64,000 nucleotides of DNA from Leptospira ainlahdjerensis. GTDB lineage: Bacteria; Spirochaetota; Leptospiria; Leptospirales; Leptospiraceae. Made by a program: the position numbers and the translations under genes. Position 1 is the stretch's first letter. Every line of letters starts with the position of its first letter. This document shows positions 10,652 through 20,643 of this stretch, piece after piece. The stretch is from the NCBI RefSeq assembly GCF_016919175.1, contig NZ_JAFFPU010000082.1, positions 42,930-106,929 of the forward strand, read 5' to 3'. Under the pieces are notes generated by a model. It had not been told where the DNA came from. It made no database searches and was given only the letters and a program-made list of their open reading frames with translations.

Positions 10652-11005
10652 GATTTCCGTTCGGGGCCGGACAACTTATGGTTGAAGGGAGGCCGAGAGG
10701 TTAGGGCGTTTGCGACTTTTCGGAGCTGCAAAGTTTGTTCTTAGGAGATTCAAATCGTACCAATTTCTTATCTTAAGGATTGTAAGTTCGTTTGCTATTT
10801 TTTTTTGGGGATTCTTTCTCGTTGAATGTCTGTCTATGACAGACTTTTTTTTTTGGGAAAAATTCAGAAGGCGATTTTTGGAAGGTTCTATTTTTGGCTT
10901 CTAAAATCTAAAGGGGTGATTCCGAAATCGGAAAAAGAACATTAGAATTTTCTAAAATTCCCATTCCTTTGAATGAGGCTTACGTCATCGGAGCCGAATC
11001 GCGTC
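10652..11005. other. Gene-free stretch with a free-standing plus-strand terminator
   Basis: There is no coding sequence here. It carries a plus-strand intrinsic terminator (10828-10854) although both flanking genes are on the minus strand. A short untranslated transcript could end there; no promoter was convincingly identified. Confidence 0.35.
10828..10854 (+). terminator. Intrinsic terminator without an upstream plus-strand gene
   Basis: Stem GTCTGTC / GACAGAC with a TAT loop, followed by ten Ts. It works in the plus direction only. The nearest plus-strand coding sequence is the transposase tail, more than 1.1 kb upstream. Confidence 0.75.
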
Positions 11006-11440
11006 TTATCTCCTTTTGCCTTTCAGAGTGATCAAGAGATTGCAATTTTCAAAGGAACTTCCTGTTTTTTCTTCGAAATCTTTTTTAAGTTCAGAAAGAA
11101 TTTTCTCTTGCAGTTTAGAATCCAACTCGATATCAAAAATTTCCCCGGTCTCTTCGTCGAGGGCATGATGGTGATTTTTCACATTCGAATCATAGAGAGT
11201 GATCCCGGATTTAAGTTCCAGAAGATTAACAATGCCTTTTTCCGCAAAAAGTTTCAGGTTGTTGAAGATGGTGGCCCGGGAAGCGTTCGGAAAGTGTTCG
11301 TTTATTAATTGAAACACTTGATCCGCAGTCAAATGTTGAGGTTCTGAAAGCAGAAGATTCGCCATCTGCAACCTTTGAACGGTAACGTTGATTCCCGCAT
11401 CCTCCAGAATTTTTTTGCTTCTTTCGAAAGAATTCTTCAT
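11006..11440 (-). CDS. perR: Peroxide-stress regulator PerR (Fur family)
   Basis: This 144-residue Fur-family repressor has a winged helix (about residues 1-80) with the recognition region [14 protein letters not shown]. The five regulatory metal ligands known from Bacillus PerR are all in place: H36, D84, H90, H92 and D103. D103, rather than Glu, points to PerR. The CXXC pairs that normally hold structural zinc are absent; the only cysteine is in ENCNLL near the C terminus. It is divergent from the ankyrin-katE operon, with two PerR-like boxes in the shared 173-bp intergenic region. This fits the peroxide regulon, and the gene order matches the perRA-ank-katE locus known in L. interrogans. 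Confidence 0.9.
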   Translation of the reverse strand: MKNSFERSKKILEDAGINVTVQRLQMANLLLSEPQHLTADQVFQLINEHFPNASRATIFNNLKLFAEKGIVNLLELKSGITLYDSNVKNHHHALDEETGEIFDIELDSKLQEKILSELKKDFEEKTGSSFENCNLLITLKGKRR

Positions 11441-11479
11441 AAGAACAATCTCCCAGATTTCCTTTTTTTTGTCATTAAT

Positions 11480-11494
11480 TTAGACTAATTCTAA
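11480..11494 (+). promoter_or_regulatory. PerR box 1
   Basis: TTAGACTAATTCTAA is a 7-1-7 inverted repeat (six of seven pairs) close to the PerR box consensus TTATAATNATTATAA. It lies 40 bp upstream of the perR start and could mediate autoregulation. Confidence 0.65.
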
Positions 11495-11502
11495 AAAAAG
11501 AC

Positions 11503-11530
11503 TTGGCCTAATTATTTACTATATTATACT
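11503..11530 (+). promoter_or_regulatory. Sigma-70-like promoter of the ank-katE operon
   Basis: TTGGCC (11503-11508) and TATACT (11525-11530) are separated by 16 bp. The -10 lies inside PerR box 2, so PerR binding would block RNA polymerase. The predicted start is about 75 bp upstream of the ankyrin ATG. Confidence 0.5.
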
Positions 11531-11538
11531 AAGTCTAA
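11524..11538 (+). promoter_or_regulatory. PerR box 2, overlapping the -10 element
   Basis: TTATACTAAGTCTAA is a second 7-1-7 inverted repeat (six of seven pairs), centred 44 bp from box 1, about four helical turns. Confidence 0.65.
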
Positions 11539-11613
11539 ATTTAAAATAAATCTCATAAATTCAAAAACAGAGCAGTTTTAGACTTTTGATAAAGATTTCT
11601 TTCGGAGGTAAAA

Positions 11614-12161
11614 ATGGAGACAGTACAAAAGAATACGGTGGATAAGAATTTTTTAGATTCTCCACAAACGAAATCTGATGCCTGGGAAGAATTTAGGAAG
11701 AGCATGAATTCGGAAGATCCTTGTTTTGATCTATCGAGAAAGGGAAATCTCGTCGCATTGTCTTCTCGTCTTCAAACGTTCGGCGACCTCGAACGGAAGA
11801 ACCAAAAGGGTTACACCTTACTCATGTTAGCTGCTTACAGCGGTCGAGAAAAGACGGTTCGTTTTCTCATTTCGAAAGGAGCGAACGTCAACTCCACAGA
11901 TCATTCTGGAAATTCGATTCTCATGGGTGCGGCTTTCAAAGGTTTTGAGAAAGTCGTCCGGATTCTTCTCAATGCCGGAGCTGATCCGAATTATCAAAAC
12001 TCCAAAGGTCAAAACGCATTCCAATTTTCTGAAATGTTCGGACGAGTGCATGTCAGCGATCTTCTCTCCAAAAGTAAACGAAGTCGATTCTCCAGGCTCG
12101 GGTCGTTTATCAATTCTTGGTTTCAATATTTCACTCAAAACGTGCTTAAAGGAGGCAGACA

Positions 12162-12165
<4 letters not shown>
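11614..12165 (+). CDS. Ankyrin-repeat protein encoded with catalase
   Basis: This 183-residue protein has ankyrin repeats at about residues 65-97 ([20 protein letters not shown]) and 98-130 ([20 protein letters not shown]), and a partial third. No signal peptide is seen, so it is probably cytoplasmic or inner-membrane associated. TCGGAGGT precedes the ATG. Its stop overlaps the katE start (ATGA), so the two are translationally coupled. Ankyrin partners of bacterial catalases (AnkB in Pseudomonas) are needed for full catalase activity, and the same role is likely here. Confidence 0.85.
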
Positions 12166-13616
<1,451 letters not shown>

Positions 13617-13649
13617 AAATTATTAGTTCTATCTGAATCCAATCTGTTT

Positions 13650-13708
13650 GAGCGAGTGAAAGGCCGGCCTTTATCTTAGTAAAAGGAGTCTTTTCTCGCT
13701 CTTTTTTT
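13650..13708 (+). terminator. Terminator of the ank-katE operon
   Basis: Outer stem GAGCGAG / CTCGCTC followed by seven Ts, with an inner palindrome AAAGGCCGGCCTTT. It starts 34 bp after the katE stop. Confidence 0.8.
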
Positions 13709-13735
13709 ATTATGCACCCTAAAAAAGGATAAAAA

Positions 13736-13793
13736 GTAGTTGCGTAATTAAACCAGAATGAGTCCAAGATAAGTAGTTTCAAAATTAAACCAG
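13736..13793 (+). promoter_or_regulatory. Twin direct repeats upstream of the SDR-HxlR operon
   Basis: Two 21-bp direct repeats, at 13736-13756 and 13773-13793, share GTAGTT.C..AATTAAACCAG and differ at only three or four positions. Their 37-bp period is about 3.5 turns. They sit directly before the SDR ribosome site and are good candidates for the HxlR-family operator. Confidence 0.55.
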
Positions 13794-13812
13794 TATAAAG
13801 GAGGGTTTGTTT

Positions 13813-14577
13813 ATGAGATTTAAGGACAAGGTGGTTTTGATTACGGGCGGAAACGGAGGTATCGGTTTTGCAGCGGCTAAATTATTTTTGGCTGAAGGTG
13901 CTAACGTGATCATAACCGGACGGGATCGAGCCGCGTTGGATGCCGCGGTAAAAAACCTGGGGGATCGTGCGAGGGCTTATCGAGCGGACGTTTTAAACAA
14001 GGACGAAAGGGAGTTTCTCTTTCAAAGGATTCAAGAAGAATTCAAGACGTTAGACGTCGTTTTCGCGAACGCAGGGATTCTGAAACCGACTCCGGCGGCG
14101 AACACAACGGAAGAGATTTTTGACGAAGTCCTCCGAGTCAATGTAACAGGAGTTTTTATGACGATCCAAGCGGCTCTTCCCTTACTCAAAAACGGCTCCT
14201 CCATAGTTCTCAACGGCTCCATTATTAGCACGATCGGGTCCATCGGAACTTCCGCGTATGCCGCGAGTAAGGCGGGTGTAAGTTCCATGACGAGAGTCCT
14301 CGCTTCCGAATTGAGTCCGAGAGGAATTCGTGTTAATATAGTAGTTCCGGGTGCGACTATGACTTCGATCTGGGGAACGACGGAGGCTGCGAACGAAAGA
14401 TTGGAGAAGATCAAAGTTTCGATTCCTCTTCGAAGAATCGGAGATCCAGAAGAGATCGCAAAAGCGGTTTTGTTTCTCGCATCGGATGATTCTTCCTATA
14501 TGCAAGGAACAGAGATCGTCGTCGATGGAGGAGCTAGCGGTTTGCCTGCGGGAGCTCCAATTTATCTTGCCAAGTAA
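13813..14577 (+). CDS. Short-chain dehydrogenase/reductase (SDR)
   Basis: The start is ATG 13813, seven bases after GGAGGG; an in-frame TTG at 13807 is less likely. The product has about 254 residues. It has the NAD(P)-binding TGGNGGIG at residues 11-18, the structural FANAGIL, catalytic Ser in LNGSIISTIGS, and Tyr-Lys in SAYAASKAG, so it should be an active classical SDR. VVDGGASG near the end is also typical. Substrate unknown. It is cotranscribed with a downstream HxlR regulator (51 bp gap); such pairs often respond to aldehydes or quinones. Confidence 0.85.
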   Translation: MRFKDKVVLITGGNGGIGFAAAKLFLAEGANVIITGRDRAALDAAVKNLGDRARAYRADVLNKDEREFLFQRIQEEFKTLDVVFANAGILKPTPAANTTEEIFDEVLRVNVTGVFMTIQAALPLLKNGSSIVLNGSIISTIGSIGTSAYAASKAGVSSMTRVLASELSPRGIRVNIVVPGATMTSIWGTTEAANERLEKIKVSIPLRRIGDPEEIAKAVLFLASDDSSYMQGTEIVVDGGASGLPAGAPIYLAK

Positions 14578-14628
14578 GTAGAATCTTTCAGACCTATATT
14601 ATACTCGATGAAGGAAGGGGGCTTTTGA

Positions 14629-15135
14629 GTGAAGCGCAAAAATTTGGATGAAGACGACTGCCCTATCGCAAGGTCCCTTTCCGCAATCGGAGAATGGTGG
14701 TCCCTTTTGATTCTCAGAGACGCCTTTATGGGTAAAAGAAGATTCGGAGAATTTGAAAGGAGTCTCGGACTTGCAAAGAATATTCTAACTTCCCGTCTTC
14801 AGAAATTGGTTTCTCAAGAGATTTTGGAAATTGTTCCCGCTTCCGACGGAAGTGCGTATCAAGAATATGTTCTGACACAAAAAGGAAAGGATCTTTTTCC
14901 GATTCTCGTTTCTCTCAGGCAATGGGGGGAGAAATATCTTTTTGACTCTAAAGAGATAAACCAAGTGCTCGTGGACGAACTTTATCAGAAGCCGGTTCGT
15001 AAAATAGAAATCAAATCCCAAGATGGAAGAGAACTCAAATCCAAGGACGTGAGGCTTCTTTTTTTAGATCAAAAAAGTAAAAGCAAATCCGCTAAGAAAA
15101 AAATAAACTCTAATTCGGATCGGTCCAAATCGTAA
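14629..15135 (+). CDS. HxlR-family transcriptional regulator
   Basis: A GTG start follows AAGGAAGGGGG. The 168-residue protein has the HxlR winged helix: DDCPIARSLSAIGEWWSLLI, LILRDAFMGKRRFGEF and LTSRLQKLV. The N-terminal Cys (DDCP) is the redox- or electrophile-sensing residue in HxlR/HypR-type regulators. The C-terminal 40 residues are Lys/Ser-rich and disordered. It probably controls itself and the upstream SDR through the direct repeats at 13736-13793. Confidence 0.85.
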   Translation: MKRKNLDEDDCPIARSLSAIGEWWSLLILRDAFMGKRRFGEFERSLGLAKNILTSRLQKLVSQEILEIVPASDGSAYQEYVLTQKGKDLFPILVSLRQWGEKYLFDSKEINQVLVDELYQKPVRKIEIKSQDGRELKSKDVRLLFLDQKSKSKSAKKKINSNSDRSKS

Positions 15136-15298
15136 ATTCCCGAAAACTATAAGCTCTAAAAGAAAAACATTCAAAAAATGTGAAATATTATTTGAGAATG
15201 TAGAATATCTTCTCCATTCCTAAAAAATGAGATTTCACAAAAGGACTCTCCGGATGATTCGCTGTTAACCAGAGTTTATCAAAAGGGTATCAATTCCA

Positions 15299-15755
15299 AT
15301 GACCGAAAAACAATTCAGTCCTTCTCATTTTGGAATTTCTCCGGAAGAGATCCGTTACAAAAAATTCGTAGAATCGATCTATGAAAAACAAAACGAGGGT
15401 CCGCATCGGTACGGCGGTGGAAAAGTCGACCTCACCTTTATCAGCGAGCTTTTTAAAATCATCTTCGCGTGTTATTTTTCGGATCTTATATTTCGAGACT
15501 TCACTTCACGTAGAAGACAATCTTTCAGTTTTTTTCTTCAGACAAAGAGCAAGCTCTATTCTTATCTTTCCAGTTGGGCGTTTCGGAGCATCTTACGATC
15601 GACGGAGTTCTTGAAAATTTCAAAGCTGAACTTCCTCTCTGTATGAGATGATTTGGCCCGACGCGCTCGCGGCATACTAAGGCGATCCCGCTGCTGAAAG
15701 TGTGAAGGAAGTCATTCTTGCGTATTCCGGTTTTTACGCGATCACGTCATCCATG
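15299..15755 (+). pseudogene. Truncated, frameshifted serine O-acetyltransferase (EpsC/SrpH type)
   Basis: The first frame (ATG 15299, MTEKQFSPSHFGISPEEIRY) is broken near 15470. Later pieces recover the family in other frames, best of all YEMIWPDALAAY-stop-GDPAAESVKEVILAYSGFYAIT (about 15642-15750). This matches the N-terminal helical domain of EpsC-type serine acetyltransferases, which make O-acetylserine for cysteine synthesis. The left-handed beta-helix catalytic domain is missing. At about 15740 the sequence switches to antisense encapsulin coding DNA, so a rearrangement removed the 3' half. Confidence 0.55.
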
Positions 15756-16593
15756 CGAATGGCGGTGGACCAATAAAGAGAAATCAAATAGAACCCGATC
15801 GCGGAACGGTTGATTCCCATAAATCGAACCGATAGTACAGGAGTTTGTTCTCCGGACAGTCTCGGTTGAAAGAGGCCGATCACGCCTTGTTTTTTCCGAC
15901 TCGGATAAGAAGGAGGTTCGTTTTTCCTTCCGTGGATTTCGGTTTACTTCCCCTGTTTACCAATAGTTTATCGCAAGGAATGAATTACGCCAAAAAGGAA
16001 AACCGAAGTGGGTGGAACTCCTCTGCGTGTAAATTCTCTTCCAAAAGTGGCAATTGCAAGGGGATGTGTTAAAAAGAAAGAAGGTTCTTTTCAAACTTTT
16101 GTGATTAGCTCGTCGAGATCAGTAGGAGGGCCCTTGCGCGTTGAGATCCTTTGATTTTTGGATGTGTGTTTTAAAAGTTCGTATTCTTCATCGTCAATGA
16201 GCTCATTTTCCTGCCGTTCATTAACGCTCTCGATTGTTAAGCGAAGTTGTTTTTTGATTTGGTCGTTGAGGCGTTCTGAATAAATCCGAGATTCTCGTAT
16301 GAACGTCTAAAAAGGTTGAAATAGCGCTGAGAGTTTATACCCTCGGTTGTTCCTTGTAGTTTACGAAAGCTTCTTGTCGAAGTTGTTCGTCCTTTTGTCA
16401 GAACTTCCACGCTCGTATTGTCTTTGACTCGATTGACTCTGAGGGTGACGGATTCGAGCGGTTTCCAGTCTAAAAAGCGAACCAGCCTGCGCGGTGTGAT
16501 AGCTTCTCCGTACTGGGGAGCAATTCTGTTAGTGTTCGCTAATTTATCTGCGGCGTTGTCTCCCAGAGAATGTTGTAAGTTCGTATCAGTCAC
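15737..16593 (-). pseudogene. Family 2 encapsulin shell protein (SrpI-like), decayed
   Basis: A GTG start at 16593 after AGGAGA opens MTDTNLQHSLGDNAADKLAN, then QYGEAITPRRLVRFLDWKPL and LRVNRVKD, the N terminus of Family 2 encapsulins. After a frameshift the family continues with FVNYKEQPRV-stop-TLSAISTF and LDVHTRISDLF. It goes on with QLRLTIESVNERQENELI, KGPPTDLDELITK, EPSFFLTHPLAIATFGREF, TRRGVPPTSVFLFG, then GVIGLFQPRLSGEQTPVLSV, RFMGINRSAIGFYLISLYW and STAIRMDDVIA near 15737. At least two frameshifts and several stops kill it. Intact relatives form virus-like protein shells loaded with cysteine desulfurase. Nearly the full length is traceable, so decay is recent. Confidence 0.75.
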
Positions 16594-17290
16594 ACCGATT
16601 TCTCCTAAGTTTTAGATTCGGTTCATTCTTGTTCTGGAACGTCAAAAAGACGTAAATGGTCAATAAGAACCGTCGTGCATTCGGCGGAATAAATGTATAA
16701 GATAATGATCATATCGATAGTATATTATTTATTTATTAAATACTATCACTACACTCTAATAAGTTGTTTCTTGCTTTGTATTCTTTGAGTTTTTATGCTT
16801 AGAATCTTGTCGAAAAATGAAAATCATTTTTTGGCGTTCTTGTTGTATCGGGTGAGTTTTTATCGAAACGAATTTCGGGTTTTGCGGTTTTATGAATTTA
16901 CTGGAAAGATTGATTCCAGTGCGTTTTTTTAATTCTTCTATGGATGAATCCAAAAAGGAAACTTAGATTCCGGGAAAGGTAAGATTTGAACCCTCGATTT
17001 TCGTTTTGGAAATAAAAAAGAAGGATCCGATTCGTATGCGGTTTTGGTTATTTTGTTTTCGCTTGCGTCTTTTTTTCGGTTCCCGGTTGAACAGAATTTT
17101 TTATTTCCATTCTTTCCGGGCCTTTAGCCTTCTCACATGAAAACGAGCCGAGCGGAAAACGGATTCTCCGGACTTTTGCGCTTGACCTTTTTTTTCTTTG
17201 AATCGAGAATTTACGGCGTTTCCATCGTTTCTTTGAAGTGATTTCACTGATAACATTCAATGATCCCGAAATTCTAAGATTGATTTTACG
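16594..17290. other. AT-rich region upstream of the histidine kinase, no gene seen
   Basis: There are only short open frames with no motif (e.g. minus 16756-16953). It includes the ribosome site and presumably the promoter of the dead encapsulin gene at its left edge. No element of the dispersed repeat family was found. Confidence 0.4.
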
Positions 17291-19510
17291 ATGATTCATA
17301 TCCTTCAAACGATCCTCGAACAAGCGCACGCAGGCTACTGGGAGAAAAATTTCCAAAAAAAATCCAATTATCTTTCCCCCGCATGGAAATCGATGCTTGG
17401 ATACGAAGATCATGAACTGGAAAACTCGATTCGAAACTGGCAATCCCATATTCTATCCGAGGATTTGATCAAAATTCGAAACGAATTCAGAGAATATCTC
17501 AGAACATTCAAACAAAAACTTTATGAAACCGACATTCGTTTTCGACATCGGAACGGAAGTATCGTCTGGTTTCGGTGCACTTGCAAACTTGTCGAAATCG
17601 ATCCCAAAGGAAAACCTCTGTTGATACTCGGGACTTACTTCAATATCACTGAGTCCAAAAGAATCGAGTCCGAGTTGACCTTAACGCTGGATCGTCTTGC
17701 CCTTGCTACAAAGGCGGCGAAGGTTGGAATCTGGGATTTGGATCTGATCGAAGATCGCCTAACGTGGGACGACGCCATGTATGAATTGTACGGAGTAAGG
17801 GCTGATACTTTTTCGGGAGCGTATAAGGCTTGGGAGGCGGGGCTTCATCCCGAAGACTTGGAACGTTGTAGAATCGAACACAAAAACGCGGTCGAAGGAT
17901 TCAAAGATTTTGATATGGAGTTTCGAGTGATCTGGCCCGACGGAGCGATCCGACATATCAAAGCGATCGCGATCGTTCAGAGAACGGCTTCCGGGAAAGC
18001 CTTTCGTATGGTGGGAACGAACTGGGATATCACGGAACATAAGAATTCGGAAACCGCTCTCAAGGAAAGTTACGAACTCACAAAGGTTTTTATCGAAAAA
18101 GCTCCTTCCGCGATTGCGATGTTTGATACTAACATGTGTTATATGGCAGCCTCTCAACAATGGATTAACGATTACGGTCTGATCGGGAAAGAAATTGCTG
18201 GGCTGTCTCACTACGAGATTTTTCCGGAGATAGGCGAAGAATGGAAACAGATTCATAAGGAATGTTTACAAGGTAAGGTTCAAAGAAGGGATGAAGAATT
18301 GTTTGTTAGAAAAGACGGAAGTTCCCAGTGGATCATCTGGGAAGTGCGCCCTTGGTATCGATCACAAAACGTAATCGGCGGGGTTTTGATGTACACGGAG
18401 GATATCAGCGCCCTCAAACGGAAAGAATTGGAAAGAAGTCGGTTGGAGGAAATTCTTACACGAACAAACGAAGCCGCGCAGATCGGGTCCTGGGAATTGG
18501 ATCTTGAGACCAAAAGAAGAGTTTGGAGTAAGGTCACGAAGGCGATCTTCGAATTGCCGGAAGACTATACTCCGACCGGAGAGGAAGACTCGCGTTTTTT
18601 TAAAAGCGAACTGGAGAGAAAACGATCGGCGGATATTTTGGAAGAGTCTATCCTTTCCGGAAATACTTTTGACTTCGAGGTGGAGATCGTCACCGCAAAA
18701 GGAAATTTTGTTTGGACGCGGACGATCGGAAAACCCGAATATCTCAACGGAAAGTGCATTCGTGTTTCCGGCACGTTTCAAAACATTCAGGAACAAAAGG
18801 AAAGGGAATTCGCCCTCCAAGGAACCTTGGATATCGTCAACGATCAGAATGAAAGACTTTTGAACTTCGCACATATCGTCTCTCACAACCTTCGCTCTCA
18901 CGCGGGAAATATCACGATGCTCCTCAAAATTTTGGAAGAGGCGACCACAGAGTCAGAAAAAGAGGAGATGATCGGCTATATCCGGAAGGCATCGGACAGT
19001 CTGATGGACACCGTTTTGAATTTGAACGAAGTCGTTTCCATTCAAACAAATAAGAATATTCAAAATACTGAAATTTCTCTCAGACACTCCATCGAAAAGG
19101 CGTCTCAGACGATCCGCGGTGAGATACAACAAAACAACGTTCAAATTCACAATCTGGTCTCGGAATCTATTCGAGTTAAGTGTAACACCGCGTATCTGGA
19201 GAGTATTCTTCTTAATTTTTTGACAAACGCGGTCAAATACAGACATCCTGAAAGGGCCCCGGAGATCACTCTCAGCGCGGAGTATCAAAAAAATCGACTC
19301 GTTTTGAGTATTCAGGATAACGGTCTCGGGATCGATTTGGATAAAAACGGGGATAAACTTTTTGGAATGTATAAAACGTTTCATAATCATCGAGATTCCA
19401 AGGGAATCGGATTGTTTATCACCAAAAATCAGGTGGAGTCTATGGGAGGAAAGATCGAAGTGGAAAGCGTCATCAATCAGGGAACGGTCTTTCGAATTAT
19501 TTTTTCGTAA
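17291..19510 (+). CDS. Multi-PAS sensor histidine kinase
   Basis: This 739-residue protein has four PAS/PAC modules: about 8-125 (SPAWKSMLGYEDHELENS), 130-250 (WDLDLIEDRLTWDDAMYELY), 260-380 and 385-505. A dimerisation domain follows, with phospho-acceptor H532 in AHIVSHNLRSHAGNI, then a HATPase_c domain (NFLTNAVKYRHP, QDNGLGIDL, KGIGLFITKNQVESMGG). No transmembrane segment is seen, so it is probably a cytoplasmic sensor of small ligands or redox state. No response regulator is adjacent. The ATG has no obvious ribosome site. The HNLRSHAGNI box is typical of the subgroup whose partner regulators are encoded elsewhere. Confidence 0.85.
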   Translation: MIHILQTILEQAHAGYWEKNFQKKSNYLSPAWKSMLGYEDHELENSIRNWQSHILSEDLIKIRNEFREYLRTFKQKLYETDIRFRHRNGSIVWFRCTCKLVEIDPKGKPLLILGTYFNITESKRIESELTLTLDRLALATKAAKVGIWDLDLIEDRLTWDDAMYELYGVRADTFSGAYKAWEAGLHPEDLERCRIEHKNAVEGFKDFDMEFRVIWPDGAIRHIKAIAIVQRTASGKAFRMVGTNWDITEHKNSETALKESYELTKVFIEKAPSAIAMFDTNMCYMAASQQWINDYGLIGKEIAGLSHYEIFPEIGEEWKQIHKECLQGKVQRRDEELFVRKDGSSQWIIWEVRPWYRSQNVIGGVLMYTEDISALKRKELERSRLEEILTRTNEAAQIGSWELDLETKRRVWSKVTKAIFELPEDYTPTGEEDSRFFKSELERKRSADILEESILSGNTFDFEVEIVTAKGNFVWTRTIGKPEYLNGKCIRVSGTFQNIQEQKEREFALQGTLDIVNDQNERLLNFAHIVSHNLRSHAGNITMLLKILEEATTESEKEEMIGYIRKASDSLMDTVLNLNEVVSIQTNKNIQNTEISLRHSIEKASQTIRGEIQQNNVQIHNLVSESIRVKCNTAYLESILLNFLTNAVKYRHPERAPEITLSAEYQKNRLVLSIQDNGLGIDLDKNGDKLFGMYKTFHNHRDSKGIGLFITKNQVESMGGKIEVESVINQGTVFRIIFS

Positions 19511-19545
19511 AAATATATTAAAAAATTGGAATTTAGAAGGTAAGA

Positions 19546-19953
19546 ATGAGTCTTGAAGAAAACAAACGGATAATCCGGGACTATTTCAATTTTATGAATG
19601 AGAAAAAAATTTCGCAAGCCGTAGAATTGTTAAGCGACGAACTCGTCTGGTGGATCGTCGGTAAAACCAAGGTTTCCGGAAAAAACGACAAAAGGACCAT
19701 ACAAGTCGGTTTTAAACTTTTACACAGAACGTTCTCCGATTTTCATTTTATCCTTCATGATTTTACCGCCGAGGACGATCGGGTATCTCTCACTGCGGAG
19801 TCCAAGGGAAAACATACGAACGGAAAACTCTACAACAATCACTATCATTTTCTTTTTACGATCAAGAACGGTAAAATCCAGAATGCGAAGGAATATCTGG
19901 ACACGGAACACGCAATCTGGATCGAACAATCGGAATCACAATCGACTGCTTGA
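19546..19953 (+). CDS. SnoaL-like / NTF2-fold protein
   Basis: A 135-residue cone-shaped NTF2-like protein. An N-terminal helix NKRIIRDYFNFMNEKKISQA leads into DELVWWIVGKTKVSGK, with later strands YNNHYHFLFTIKNGKIQ and KEYLDTEHAIW. Members bind small hydrophobic molecules or act as minor enzymes, and the substrate cannot be told. Its start lies 35 bp after the kinase stop with an AAGGT ribosome site, so it may share that transcript. Confidence 0.75.
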   Translation: MSLEENKRIIRDYFNFMNEKKISQAVELLSDELVWWIVGKTKVSGKNDKRTIQVGFKLLHRTFSDFHFILHDFTAEDDRVSLTAESKGKHTNGKLYNNHYHFLFTIKNGKIQNAKEYLDTEHAIWIEQSESQSTA

Positions 19954-20058
19954 GGAGTGTTTTTTTACCTTCCTAAACTAGGTTTTGTCCGAAATGAATC
20001 CTTTTTTGGAAATATTTTTTAGCCCGATTTTCGATTTGAACGATCTAAATTCTACGTT

Positions 20059-20616
20059 ATGAAAATTCTTGCGATCTCGGGAAGTCTTCGTTCTCAATCC
20101 ACAAATTCCGCCTTATTACGAGCGATCACAAAGTTGGCTCCGTCTGAAATGGAAATTACAACCTATGAAGAGTTAGGCGAACTTCCTCATTTTTCTCCGG
20201 ACATCGACGGAGATAATTCTCCTCAAGTAGTTCGAAGATATAGGGAAGCTTTAAACAATTCGGACGGGGTTTTGATCTGTACACCGGAATATGCGCACGG
20301 AATTCCGGGTGTTTTGAAAAATTCATTAGACTGGGTGGTGGGTTCAGGAGAATACGTGAACAAACCGGTGATGGCTCTGAGCGCTTCTCCGTCCTATATG
20401 GGAGGCGACAAGGCTCATGCTTCTTTGATGCAAACGTTAAAAGTTATGAATGTAACCGTTGTGGAACCGGCTTCCTTTTGTGTCACTCTCGCTCGTAAAA
20501 AAATGAACGATCAAGAGGAACTCGTGGATGCCAAAACCAAGGAAACGTTTCAAAAAGCATTCTCCGAATTTTCAAAAGTAATTCACTCTTCGATGCGGAC
20601 GCGCGCAGAAGATTAA
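20059..20616 (+). CDS. NADPH-dependent FMN reductase family protein
   Basis: This 185-residue flavodoxin-fold reductase has the phosphate loop SGSLRSQSTNSALLRA at residues 7-22 and the flavin-binding CTPEYAHGIPGVLKNSLDW, both diagnostic of the NADPH-dependent FMN reductase/azoreductase group. It should use NADPH to reduce FMN or quinones in the cytoplasm. It is convergent with the hydrolase downstream (27 bp between stops). Confidence 0.85.
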   Translation: MKILAISGSLRSQSTNSALLRAITKLAPSEMEITTYEELGELPHFSPDIDGDNSPQVVRRYREALNNSDGVLICTPEYAHGIPGVLKNSLDWVVGSGEYVNKPVMALSASPSYMGGDKAHASLMQTLKVMNVTVVEPASFCVTLARKKMNDQEELVDAKTKETFQKAFSEFSKVIHSSMRTRAED

Positions 20617-20643
20617 ACTTTGAAAAGATGGAAACGGAGAACT

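Noticed and set aside
15755..16075. Plus-strand frames continuing the serine acetyltransferase towards 16075
   Set aside because: Reading the other strand shows this stretch is encapsulin coding sequence; the plus frames are its shadow.
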